From Blepharisma stoltei (taxonomy: Eukaryota; Ciliophora; Heterotrichea; Heterotrichida; Blepharismidae): a stretch of 64,000 nt of DNA. Shown piece by piece: positions 45,168 through 55,728 of this stretch (within the stretch, counting starts at the first letter, position 1; each line of letters begins with the position of its first letter). The position numbers were made by a program, and so were the translations under genes. The notes below the pieces were generated by a model, which saw only the letters and a program-made list of their open reading frames with translations, made no database searches and was not told where the DNA came from. Location of the stretch: assembly GCA_914767885.1 (NCBI GenBank), contig CAJZBQ010000002.1:124001-188000 (forward strand). The letters run 5' to 3'.

Positions 45168-45582
45168 TAGCTAACTATCAAAAAATACTCTACCTTTTTC
45201 TTTCTGTCCATATTATATACTAAATTTTGAATTGAGCAAAATTATTCCTAGAAGTAATTTTCTGATAATTCTGGGCTAATTAAAATAAATAAATAATTAT
45301 TTTTAGCTAAAATGCATCAGTTTTTCTTCTTTGTAAGGCTATATAAATTTTTATTATTGTCAACTATAGCTTGAGGCGAAAATAATAAATTGTTATCATA
45401 TTTAATAAATAATTTTACATAAATTAATATAAATTTATCATTCTTTATAATTCCTACAACAAAAGGGCTTACTAATACAGCCCTTATTATTAGAAATTAT
45501 TGACACTACTTATAAAAGCCTTAATTCGCTTAATTTAATGCTGATCTTATCTCGTCTAATATTTTAGCAACTTCACAAATAA
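45168..45582. other. Intergenic between divergent genes (415 bp)
   Basis: AT-rich, probable bidirectional promoter region of the helicase and kinase genes. No ORF or repeat is evident. Confidence 0.55.
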
Positions 45583-48500
45583 ATGTCAGAGCTGAGTTTA
45601 ATTGGAGAAACAGTGAGATTTGCGAAGTTTCCAGCACGAATAGTAGAAGTCCTTGCGAGTACACAAACTGTTAAATTATATTTGGCTAAAGATCCAGAAA
45701 ACCGCACCGTGCTTATTATACCTATTTTAATTAAATTTGAGCATTAAATATATATTTAAAAATGGGATTATTTTATATAAAAATTAATATAAAAAGCTTT
45801 AAATATCTCTCCTTGCCACAAAATGAATTAAGCTTCAGACGAGAATTAAATGCCTACAAGAAAATCGGAAGCCACCCCAAGATTGTCACACAATTTGACT
45901 ACCTTGAAGAAAGCAATTTATGGGGAGCTTTTCTTCTTGAGTACTGTAGCGGAGGGGATTTGAAGACATTTATGAACGAGGACGAAATAACAGAGCAACA
46001 AGTGATAACTATTTTGCGTGATATTGCGATGGCACTCAATCACTGTTATATCTATTACTTTTATATAAATGCTTTTAAAAAGCAATTTCAATTAATTAAT
46101 GATAAATTTATTAGAAAAAAAATTTGTGATTAATTAAAATAAATTCAAAATACCCTCAATCATATCCACCAGAAGAAAGTGACTCATCGGGCCTTGCGTC
46201 CTGAGTGTATTTTTATTACCACTGATTTTAAATTCAAACTTGGCGATTTCAGCTCAGCCATATCTGAAGAAGAAATGAGTGGGCTTTACGGAGCAGCGCT
46301 CTCAGATGATATTGAAGCCCACACAAAGGGGGAGTACAGGGCTCCAGAGCAGCTGGACTTAACCCCAGGCTATCCTTTAGGAACTCAAGTTGACATGTGA
46401 GGCCTTGGCTGCTTAATTTATGAGCTTCTTTTTCATCAGTCCGCTTTTACCTCTGGAAATCAGCTAGACCAGCTCAGAGGAAAATATAGAACTCCTAATA
46501 AGCAAATCGGGGGATGGTGGCGTGCATTACTTGCAAGGCTTTTTGAGGTAAATCCGAGAGAAAGAGCGACATCACAAGAAATTCTTCAGATGATCCAAGA
46601 CAATACTGTGACTAAACCTTTATATGCAGAAGGGCAAGAAACTCCTAAAGGCAGTACATCACTATCAAGTTTTTTTATGAAAAGCAGCAATTCATGGGTA
46701 AAAGCTATAACTTCTGATGGGGACGCTCCTCCTGATAGTCAATTTCTGAACAAACTTACTCCCATAAAACCCATTTAGAAAAGTGCCTACTTTTGGTAAT
46801 ATATAAACTATAAGTATTTATAATAAATTTTTAGATAGCTTGTATATAAAAATTTCTAAGAAAATATTTTTTTTTTAAAAAAAAAACTTGTTCGCGCTGA
46901 GTTATAGGAAAGGCATGGAATAAGCCTTTTAAAATTTCAAAATTTTTCAAAGCATTAATGCAGAGACCAGTAGAAAAAACGACAGTTGCATTAAAATGCT
47001 TGTTGGTATTACACAAATATATGTTTGGTGGCCCTAAGCAGATTTTCACCCAAGAAATAGGCCCAAATCAGTTTTTAGACACCCTTCAGCACACTTGGGC
47101 TTCCCCAACAAAAGCAAAAAAGGATAAATTTGCTAATGAATATTTTCGAGGACTAATAGGTCACTATTCAAACGTCCTCAAAGAGAAATCCAAGCTCCAT
47201 CTCGAAACCCGTACCTGTGGGAATTGGACAGAAAACGACACATTAGACATCCCTGCAATAGAATCTTTGCTTACCTATTGGTACAAGCTTATCCAAGTCT
47301 CTAATACCCTCTTTATGGGTGTCGACGAGCTTTCAAAGCTCAGATCTTCAGTTGCTGCTTTACTATTAGAAGAACAAGAAAGACTTGATTCTTTAATCTG
47401 GCAAGGAATAAGAACCCTTCAGCCAGGCAACCAAGTAAACGAAATTACCTCAAAATACTACCAGCACCAACAATGGACTGCATCTCTAATCACAAGTTTC
47501 CGCCAAAGGCATTCTATAGTCACTATAAACCAAATCCCAAACACCAATGAGCCTGATCCTGACAAAACTTTAATTTTTGACGCAAAAAAACAAAGACGGC
47601 AGACCCAGCTACACCCTCTTCCAACTAAAGAAAGAAGCTTTGAAATTGAAATTTCCCACACAGCAGATACCAAAGTGACCAATGGTGACGATCCAAACAC
47701 CCCTGCGTCTAAATCAGCTACTTTATCTAACGACACAAGCCCAATTTATATAGAAGAAAACCTAAATAAGATGTCAATTACCTCACCTGATATTCCGAGG
47801 ACTATTGCAGAAGAAGACTCGCCGCCTCACAAGCCAATCCAAAATAATATGTTAGAAAAAGCGCCTAAGAAAAGCTTGTGGGAAAATCTTCAAGATTCCC
47901 CATGGCTAATAAAACCAGACGAGCTAGTCCCAGAAGAAGAAATTGGGGTCGGCAGTTCTTGTATAGTATATAAAGGACTGTATAGGCATACCCCAGTAGC
48001 TATAAAGGTGATGAAAAAATCTAATATTGAAGGAGCAATGGAAAATGAATTTAATAGAGAATTGACGACTTTAATGAGAATGAGGCATCCTAATTTAGTA
48101 TCATATGATAAATAAAAGGCTATTTTCTATATTAAATACAAGGAAAAATCAAAATCATTTTAAATTGTATATTATTTATGGGAGCTTGCATAGAAAATCA
48201 GCTTTGCATTGTCACTGAATTTTGTGCAGGTGGAAGCTTATTTAGGCTTCTCTACGAAAATAGAGAAGTTAAGCTGTCCTGGAAACAGAGAATAAAAATA
48301 GCAAAAGATGTAGCACAAGGCATGGCATTTCTCCATTCGTCAAATCCTCCTATTATCTATAGAGACTTAAAGTCCTTAAATCTGTTACTATCAGAGCCTG
48401 TAACTACCCAAAATGACCATATTTCTGTAAAAATTGCAGACTTCGGCATCGCAAAGTTCGTAAGTGACGAACATATGACTGGACAAATGGGGACTTGCCA

Positions 48501-48795
48501 CTGAATGGCTCCAGAAGTATTAGGAAGCCAACCCTACACATTAGCAGCTGATGTATATTCGTTTGGAATTGTCCTATGGGAAATCCTTGCTAGAGAAACC
48601 CCTTATAGAGGTATAAACCCAGTCGTTATCCCTTACAAAGTCCTACAGCTAGGCGAAAGGCCAGATATAAACAAAATCCCTCCTACAACCCCAATAGAGC
48701 TTAGAGACCTTATCACCCAATGCTGGGCACAAGACCCTGAATCCCGGCCTACCTTTTCAAGCATCTTGCAAGCCCTCAATAGCATTTCAATTTAA
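45583..48795 (+). CDS. NAK-type pseudokinase - ANTH - TKL kinase fusion
   Basis: After removal of four IESs one frame runs from ATG 45583 to TAA 48795. Domain 1 (about 45600-46600) resembles AAK1/GAK kinases, but the catalytic HRD is HRALRPE and DFG is GDFSS, so it should be inactive. Domain 2 (46690-47500) is ANTH-like, with SWVKAITSDGDAPP and TVALKCLLVLHKYMFGGP, and probably binds phosphoinositides or clathrin-coated membranes. A Ser/Pro/Thr-rich linker follows. Domain 3 (47930-48790) is a TKL kinase with GVGSSCIVYKG, VAIKVMKK, YRDLKSLNLLL, DFG, APE and a WEI region, so it looks active. AAK1 itself regulates clathrin adaptors, which fits an endocytic role. This three-part layout is not one I know. 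Confidence 0.82.
45721..45791. other. TA-bounded IES (71 bp)
   Basis: TA at 45719-45720 and 45790-45791. Removal joins NRTVLII to KSFKYLSLPQN in the pseudokinase N-lobe. Confidence 0.78.
46043..46162. other. IES with CTCAATCA repeat (120 bp)
   Basis: CTCAATCA occurs at 46035-46042 and 46155-46162. Joining there gives MALNHIHQKKVTHR, the exact kinase spacing. A TA-based join a few bases later is also in frame but adds two residues. Confidence 0.72.
46767..46906. other. TA-bounded IES (140 bp)
   Basis: TA at 46765-46766 and 46905-46906. Removal joins LNKLTPI to GKAWNKPFKISKFF and completes the ANTH domain. It is the key evidence that the pseudokinase and ANTH parts are one gene. Confidence 0.75.
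48111..48178. other. TA-bounded IES (68 bp)
   Basis: TA at 48109-48110 and 48177-48178. Removal joins RHPNLVSYD to MGACIENQLCIV in the TKL kinase. Confidence 0.85.
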
Positions 48796-48829
48796 ATTAT
48801 ATATTCTAATAAGATAATTTAGCTTACTT

Positions 48830-49736
48830 TTAGCTTGATTTGTCTCCTCCCAAGGCAGAATCTATCAGTTGTTCATGCTGCTTCAAGAATGGCCCGACGA
48901 TGTGGTTATAGACCCAGATTGCGCCAAGAGTCTTAGGCCAGAAAAGGTACACAAGGACGATCAGCTGGTAAGATAACTTATAAATAGATAGTCTTCTGTT
49001 TTCTGAAGCCTTTTATGAGAGATACGGCTTCTGCTCTGAGCAACTGATCGGCAGCTACTTGATCGTTAAATTTCATTCTTCTCCCCAGCTTCAAAGAATA
49101 CTCTTCTTCTACCCAGTGCCAGTAGATAGTGTCTCAATAGGTAAAAACTCTCAGAAGAACTGAAGCTCCCCTTCACTTAGCCCAAAATATAAGAAACTGC
49201 CGTTGCAGGCCATCTCCATTTTAATTGTGACGATAAGCTTAATTGTGTGATAAAATGGGAACCAGAAGAACAAAATGTCAATGAAGTGGTCTAGGAAACT
49301 GTAAGCTGCAAAAATGACCCAATAAGTAAGCCATTGCTTGTCATCGTCAGTTTCTTTGGACTCTATTGCTTTGAAGCTGACGTAAGCAGGATATAAAATT
49401 CCTACTATGTTTACCATAAGGCCTCAATTTAATTGGAAACATTTTTCCAATTAAATTAGATCAAAACTAATTTTAGTTTCCTTTAATATTTATCTGTTGA
49501 AAAAGAAATTTTGTGTTAAATTATCCAAAAAAAATAGAAATTTTACCGATATATTTTGTTCCAGTTTAAAAGGGGAGTGAGCAAATTCCAAAAAGCACAA
49601 GCATGAAGGAAAGTCCTATAAAGCCAATTGCGACATAGGAAGCTGGAAGACCTGTTTTCTCACTGAGCTGCTTTACGATTGGGACTGTTTGGAAGTGGGA
49701 GGTTAAGGAGTCGAGATAATCTGATTGTTGGGCCAT
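48830..49736 (-). CDS. HVA22/REEP (TB2/DP1) ER-shaping membrane protein
   Basis: ATG 49736 starts MAQQSDYLDSLTSH, followed by EKTGLPASYVAIGFIGLSFM and a first membrane hairpin. VNIVGILYPAYVSFKAIES, DDKQWLTYWVIFAAYS and, after the retroposon, VYLFWPKTLGAIWVYNHIV are family signatures. These proteins bend tubular ER membranes. A MITE (about 49420-49575) and a retroposon (48962-49228) split the gene. Several TGA codons read as Trp in the inserted region only; the gene itself uses TGG. The stop lies 35 bp from the convergent kinase gene. Confidence 0.88.
48962..49228 (-). mobile_element. Retroposon with 6-bp repeat in the REEP gene
   Basis: GACGAT (minus ATCGTC) occurs at 48956-48961 and 49229-49234. 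The minus strand starts ACAATTAAAATGGAGATGG. Removal joins YHTIKLIV to LVYLFWPKTLGA. The short repeat makes the exact ends less certain. Confidence 0.75.
49420..49575. mobile_element. MITE of the TTTAAATTGGAACAAAA family
   Basis: Ends carry CAATTTAATTGGAAAC and GTTCCAGTTTAAAAGGGGAG, inverted copies. It interrupts the REEP gene between LFGICS and MVNIVGIL. The exact junction is unclear by a few bases. Confidence 0.65.
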
Positions 49737-49907
49737 TATTTATTGCTGAATATTGATTAAATTTATATTTTAAATAAAATTTGAATATATACCATTAAAG
49801 CATTTTTAAGGCGAACTTAGAATTATTAAAATGTATGATGAATTTATAAATAAATTAAAAATCCTAAGAAGCAATACTTCCTGAACGGGATATAAATTAT
49901 GACTAAT

Positions 49908-51629
49908 TTATGCAGAAGTTTCGCTGCTCTCTTCTGCGCTCTGGTCAGCTGTTTCTTCATCTGATGCAGTTTCTTCTTCAGTTTCATCAGATGTTTCATC
50001 GCTGGCGTAGTCTTCTAGATCTTCTCCTTCTTCAGTTTCATCTTCAGAGCTTGTTTCAGTTTCAAGTGTTTCACCTTCATCTTCATCTTCCACTTCGCTT
50101 TCCTCATCTTCATCACTTTCTTCTTCTTCTTCAGTCTCCTCTTCACTATCTTCTGTGCTTTCCGTGCTTTCTGTGCTCTCTGTGCCTTCTTCTTCTTCTT
50201 CATCCTCCTCATCTTCTGTATCCCCAGTAGCTCCCTCCGGTTCTACGTCTTCTTCTTCCTCACTTTCTTCTTCCTCTTCTGAAGTCACCAAATTTTCATC
50301 AATAAATTCATTTACAGACTCTTCCAAAGTATCTACCTCTACATTTAGTTCATTTAGCTCCTCTGTCAGATGGTCTTCAGTGTCCGCTATTTCTTCTTCA
50401 GTGCTTTGGCTTGATTCTTCTACAGCTCCTACAACTTCAGTCGTGCTCTGGTCTACAACTTCATTCATTTCGTCAACTACCTCTTCAGCAGTCCCTTTAG
50501 ACAATTCTTGCTGATAATACATTTCGTCCTCAATTTCTTCTTCAGCTAATTCGTCAACTTGTTCGCCAAGGCCTTCTAGCTCATTTTCTACATATACAGA
50601 ATCCACGTCGACTGCTTGGGCTTCTATAGTTTGGTCTTGGATGCTTTCGATTTCAGCTTGCAGCCTTTCGATTTGGCTGATTATATTTTCTGCTTGTTTT
50701 TCGTACTCGTCTAAGTTTTCTTCATAAATTTCAGTGGAATCTTGGCTGGGAGAAGGAGTTACTGTTTGGCTGCTTTGGACGACTGAGGCTTCTATTCCAT
50801 AATCTTTTGTTTTAGGGCACTCATCTTTGCCATCAGCTGAAGAGTGATAAAAAAATGCGGAGTTGCAGAAGCCTGGGTCTGAAGGAGTCCCTTCTAGACA
50901 ATAGTCTCCGTCACTGCACCAGCCACAGTTTTCATCATTTAGGCAGGTTGTGCAGGTCAGATATTGTGAGCAGCCTTCTTCAGGGCAGATACCGTATTCC
51001 CAGCTACTGCAGGATTCATAAAACGGCCCATCTTCATCTCCACTTGTGCAGATGTCGTCTCTGTCACACCATACACACTCGTTATTGGCGGTACATGAGG
51101 AGCAGGTATTGAAGTCTTCACATATGATTTCTGTGTTTTCTATTTCGTCTTCGGTGTATTCGATCCTGTCAGCTACTTCTTTTAGCTCCAATTTTAAGTC
51201 ATTGGCTCAAGTTTTTTTCTTCAGAAATACCAAAAATTTCTAATTTTCTATTAAAAATACTATAAAAATATCAATAAAAAGCTAATTTCTATTGAAAAAT
51301 CCTTATAAGTCACTTATTTCTGCATATAGGACACTTATAGCAAGTTCAGCAGAAGACTCAATAGATGCATCAATTTTTTCGTCAAGGGTGCTTAATGAAG
51401 AATCAGCTTGTTTTGAAAATTCAGAGACATTTTCGCTTAAAACTTCAACTCCGCCTGCCAATGTTCCTTTACTAGTTGACGTGCTGCTTGAGCTACCTCC
51501 AGAATCCTCAGTATTTGAGGAGGATTCTGATGTGTCGTCTTGGGTTATTGATAGAAATGACTGGGGTTTAGAAGATAGCAAGCCTGAAGATAAGAAAAGT
51601 CCTAAAACTAGAAAAATACATTTTTGCAT
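49908..51629 (-). CDS. Secreted PSI-domain protein with long acidic tail
   Basis: A signal peptide (MQKCIFLVLGLFLSSGLLSS) starts at ATG 51629. After a Ser-rich region and an IES (51202-51311), two PSI-like Cys modules follow: CSSCTANNECVWCDRDDIC and CTTCLNDENCGWCSDGDYC. A coiled-coil stretch leads to a C-terminal half dominated by Glu, Asp, Ser and Thr. It resembles secreted or cell-surface glycoproteins; the acidic tail might bind Ca2+, which is inference. Plus-strand Leu/Ser-rich frames opposite it are shadows. Confidence 0.78.
51202..51311. other. IES with TGACTTA repeat (110 bp)
   Basis: TAAGTCA on the plus strand occurs at 51195-51201 and 51305-51311. Removal joins LYAEISDL to KLELKEVADRIE. 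Confidence 0.82.
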
Positions 51630-51797
51630 ATCCGTTTTATATGAACTTATACAACCTCAGCTTTGAATATGGATTATATGCTATGTCTTGCTATGATTTT
51701 TTGATTTTATAAACTAATGAAATACTATTGGAAGACTGAAGTCAATTAAATTAATGTGATTTTGATAGATTTTATGCTAGTTTACTATAGTTTTTAC

Positions 51798-52155
51798 TTA
51801 CTCCCCCCCTCCGTGAGTGAACAAAAAAATTTTGTCCACTCACGGAGAGGGGTTAATTTTTTTTTAAAAAAATTTAAATATATAAATTTTTTTTCGAAAT
51901 TAAAAAAATCTCACTTCTATAAAAAAATTGGAAAGCTAATATTAATTTAATTTATAAAATTTAAGTTTTAAAACGCAATTTGTTTTAAAATTGAACAGAA
52001 TTAGCTCGAGATTTCATTATACTACTAATTATCACTTATATATCAATATTTTTTTCCATAAAAAATTTTTGTTCACTCACGGAGGGTGGGGCTTTTGGGC
52101 AAAAAATATAGCGATTTTTCTAATGGTTTTGTTCACTCACGGAAGGGGGGGAGTT
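51798..52155. mobile_element. MITE (TCCGTGAGC family), intergenic
   Basis: Left end CTCCCCCCCTCCGTGAG, an internal hairpin, and right end CTCACGGAAGGGGGGGAG. It lies between divergent start codons of the PSI and RGS genes. The interior matches the copies at 57564 and 63481. Confidence 0.82.
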
Positions 52156-52237
52156 AGGCAAAAAATTTATATATATACAATTTATGAAGGTTTTTATGGT
52201 AAATTATCACATAAAATGGTATAAAATAAAAGATAAT

Positions 52238-53522
52238 ATGGGAGCAGATTTAATTTTCTTAGTATGACTTGGGATTTCAGGCCTAATTTATATACCTACA
52301 GGGATTTTACTATTATGATGGTCAAATAAAAAGCCAATAAGAAACCGCTCTCCATTTCTAGTATCAATTATTCACTGAAGCAATTTTTTAGAGACTTGTT
52401 TATTTTTAGTTACCCTTTATCTGTATTTTCATGGAGATCATCATAGTTTTAAGCTTGAAATTGCATTTCAAATTTCTCAAACCTTCCTGCACTGCTCGTT
52501 CATAATTCCTTATATACTTACTCTCTGCTAAAAATTATTTTTATAAGAAAATTGATTTTATATAAAATAAAAAAATGTTTTATAGGGACAGAATTAGGTG
52601 TTATCGAATATATTTTATTTTTCACTTATATTAATGGCTAATAAATAGATAGATAAAGCATTATATATGGCCTGATGATGGGATTTTTTAAATAGGTATA
52701 GATCAAGACTGAGATGAAAAAGACAGCAATTGGAGGCAGCATTTATATAAAGCCTCACAAGCCTGGCTATTCAAAATCTACTGCATTTGTATGGCGCCTG
52801 TAATTGCTTTTTCAATGTCAATTTTTATTATTCCAGGCTTTCAAGGATATTTTCCAACTTCTTACTACGACCGAAGTGAATTTGCTGACTCTATTACAGA
52901 AATGGTATATTTATTTGTACTTTTCATAGAAGAATTAGCATTTGTTTTATGTGTATATATGCTGAGAACGGTTAATGATGACTATAAAATGACTAAAGAA
53001 ATTGCAGTTGTTTGCTTATTATGGACGATAAATGGCGTTATATCGACTTTTCCCAGTAATATTGTATGAATGATTGAAGGGACCATCAGGAATAATTTAA
53101 TAATGCTTGTAAGCTCACTTTATCCAGTTTTAAGCTCTATAAGAGGAGACTCTTTTGATGACGCAATTACTTTAGAAGCTTTACAATCCCTTGACCTTGT
53201 CCTACAAAATCGAGTAACTCTTGATACTTTTGAAAAGGCGCTTATTAAAGAAATCCCAAAAATGACAAAAATCAAGGCTGCTTCAGAATATTTACAAATT
53301 TGGCTTAAATGTGAATATTATCAAAACTGCCCATCTTTTGAATTAGAATGTGAAATTATGGCATCAAGCAAAATGTTGGACCATTTCAAAGCGAATAATA
53401 TTAATGTTATTCAGTTTGAAGCTTATAAAGTGCTTGCTTATCATCTTTTTCCATTATTCAAAAAAACAAAAGTGTATCAAAATTTATTGAAAAATGTGAT
53501 TCATCAGCAAATTTATATATAA
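52238..53522 (+). CDS. Seven-TM RGS protein
   Basis: ATG 52238 starts MGADLIFLVWLGISGLIY. About seven hydrophobic segments follow up to FPSNIVW near 53065, then an RGS domain (53160-53510) with LEALQSLDLVLQNRVTLDTFEKAL and KVLAYHLFPLFKKTKVY. This resembles plant and fungal 7TM-RGS proteins, which accelerate GTP hydrolysis by a G-alpha subunit. Two TA IESs (52531-52603 and 52629-52694) and many Trp TGA codons are present. No ligand can be inferred. Confidence 0.8.
52531..52603. other. TA-bounded IES (73 bp)
   Basis: TA at 52529-52530 and 52602-52603. Removal joins IPYILTLC to YRIYFIFHL. Confidence 0.75.
52629..52694. other. TA-bounded IES (~66 bp)
   Basis: TA at 52627-52628 and 52693-52694, with a second possible right end 6 bp later. 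Removal joins YFIFHL to GIDQDWDEKDSNW. Confidence 0.62.
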
Positions 53523-53844
53523 TATTTTAAAAAGCTTGATTTTTTATTTTTTTAATGAAAATAGAATTTAATGCAAAAATATATAGCCAATGAAGAATAA
53601 ATAGGATTTTACAGACATCATTTACATTAAAATCAGATTTGGAATACTCAATTACTAGCCAAAGCTTTGACTTGATTACGAACTCAAACTCCCTCTATTT
53701 CCAGTCTCCATCTCTTTTATCTCAAAATCAGTCAGGAGTGTTTTAAAAATATACTTACACGATTTTTATTAAAATTAAATTATTTATAAAAATTAAATTT
53801 TTAATTAATTAATATACCAAATACTTGCTATTTTAAGGAAGAAA
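53523..53844. other. Intergenic, AT-rich (322 bp)
   Basis: No feature is recognised between two genes on the same strand. Confidence 0.5.
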
Positions 53845-55654
53845 ATGGGATGCTGCTCAGGCAGGGTATCTTTTACGTAGCTGCAAAAGCATATGAATGA
53901 GCCTAGCTTAATGATGATTAAAGAAGGCCAAGAAATTGTTGATAAAACTTATTTTTCAAATGCTTCTAGTAATTATATGAGTATCAGAAGTAATCATTAC
54001 AGCAAACAATTCAATGTAGCTTCAATAGAGAGCAAACATTTGAACCAAGAATTAGAGTAAAATCTATCTAGAGAGCTCAGCTTAGCTTTATCAAATATGA
54101 ATTTAGAAAAAATAGAAGAAGTTTTCGAATCCAGCACAAGAATAACGATAGATGCCATTTTTCATTCCTGAGCGGAAAACCCAAAAACGATAGGAGAGCT
54201 AGCTATACATCAATTCGGGATTTTTGTTACAGAAAAAGGTTTAGCTCATGAGCCATTATTTATTGAATCAATCAAAAAAACGGAAATCGTTGATAAGCTA
54301 CTTGAATATGCCAAAAGTCAAGAAAGGGATAAATATGAAGCAGCTGTTTTAGCTTTATGTTCCTTATTGGAAAATCAAGCTTTTTCTGAAATTTTAATAA
54401 AGAAAAATGCATTAGCAATATTCATCAAGCATTTGAATGACGAAAAAGAATGGCTTAGAGGGACTGCTGCTTTATGCTGTAGAAACTTATATGTAGCTAG
54501 GCCAAGAATGCAGCAGGAATTTATTGATGGAAAAGGAAGTGAGCAGCTGTTGAAGCTTCTTAGATCAGAAAATAGCATAACTGTTTTTGAAACAATTTTG
54601 AATCTTTTACTCCCCCTTCTCTCAATGAGTGAGCAAAAACTATTGCAAAAATCCCTATTTTTGGACCGAAAACCCACCCTGTGAGTGAACAAAAAATTTT
54701 ATGAATAAGTGATAATTAATATAATGAAATCTCTTTCTAATTCTGTTCAATTTTAACAGCTTTCATTTTAAAAAACATCAGTTTTTACAAATTAAATTAG
54801 TATTTTCTTTAAAATTACATCGAATTTGGATTTTTTTTAAAAATTGAAAAAAAAATTTACTATAAACTTTCTATATAAATTGCTTGAAAAAAATTAATCC
54901 CCAGAAACAAATTTTTTGTCCGCTAACGGGGGGAGCTAGACTTAATATTGGATGATAAAGACAGAATCCAAATAAATATAAAAGAAAAATTACAAGATTT
55001 ATGTATTATATAGTTTATGCACCATAATAGATCGATGTACTCCAGGAGAATACCGATCAGAAAAAAAATATTGTCTATGACACTTGCCTTATAGAGCCTA
55101 AGTCTGATTAGGCATCGTAAAACCATAATCAGAGATTTAACGTTTTGGTTTTTGTTTTTTCAAAAAATTGGCAAATGCAAATTAATTAAAAAAAGTAAAA
55201 ATTGATGGTCAATAATGATCTAAAACATTTCAGGGGCTATAGATGAGCTGGATAGGATAATAATGGTAAATTGTATGCAGGAGACAAGTATTTATGACCA
55301 AGATACAATAAATGAAGCTGCTAACTTTTCTTTTAAATTGGAACAAAAATCCTGTTTCAATTTAGAGGAGGGCTTTTTGTTTAAAAAAAAATTATATTAA
55401 ATTTTTCTCTTTAAAATATTTTTTCTTAAATTTTTAAAAATTAAAAAAAATATAAATTGAAATCAATACTTTGAATTTTAATTTATTTTTGTGAAGAATT
55501 AATTTAAAAAATTTAATCCCCTTAATTGCACTTTTTCCATTTAAATTATGCCAAAACTAATTTATAGAATTTACATTTTCACCAAAAAAAATTTTCTTAT
55601 TAAAATATATATTAAATTTAAAGAGGGAGTAAGTTTAAAATTTTATTTAATTAA
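53845..55654 (+). CDS. N-myristoylation-type ARM-like repeat protein
   Basis: MGCCSGR suggests a lipidated N terminus. Two 15-nt introns (53866-53880 and 54057-54071) are needed to continue. The body has helical repeats of ARM type, such as YEAAVLALCSLLENQAFSEI and LRGTAALCCRNLYVA. A MITE (54612-54945) is removed to join FETILNLL to DLILDDKDRI. Between about 55005 and 55230 the frame is unresolved, with more inserts likely, then AIDELDRIIMVNC resumes. A second MITE precedes the probable end EAAKFKILFN at TAA 55654. Confidence 0.62.
53866..53880 (+). other. 15-nt intron
   Basis: GTATCTTTTACGTAG carries an in-frame TAG; splicing joins MGCCSGR to LQKHMNEPSL. Confidence 0.82.
54057..54071 (+). 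other. 15-nt intron
   Basis: GTAAAATCTATCTAG removes an in-frame TAA; splicing joins HLNQELE to ELSLALSNMN. Confidence 0.82.
54612..54945. mobile_element. MITE (TCCGTGAGC family) in the ARM-like gene
   Basis: It starts TTACTCCCCCTTCTCTC and ends GCTAACGGGGGGAGCTA; TA flanks both sides. It has the opposite orientation to the copy at 63481. Removal keeps the ARM-like frame. Confidence 0.75.
55335..55632. mobile_element. MITE (TTTAAATTGGAACAAAA family)
   Basis: The left end reads TTTTAAATTGGAACAAAA with a nearby inverted copy, and the right end TTAAATTTAAAGAGGGAG is followed by TAA. TAA also occurs at the left junction. Confidence 0.6.
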
Positions 55655-55728
55655 TATTTTTATAAAAAAATCTAAAATAGGCAAGCATCATAATGAATAT
55701 AATTTTTAATTGATTTAAATTCGCCAAT

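Noticed and set aside
49190-49245. A 44-bp CTTAT-repeat deletion that gives a REEP-like FWAKWRGASVLL tail
   Set aside because: The true REEP C terminus (VYLFWPKTLGAIWVYNHIV) lies beyond 48961 and is reached with the GACGAT repeat, so the other reading is part of the retroposon.
50015-50514. Leu/His- and Ser-rich plus-strand frames opposite the PSI gene
   Set aside because: They are antisense of Glu/Asp/Ser codon runs.
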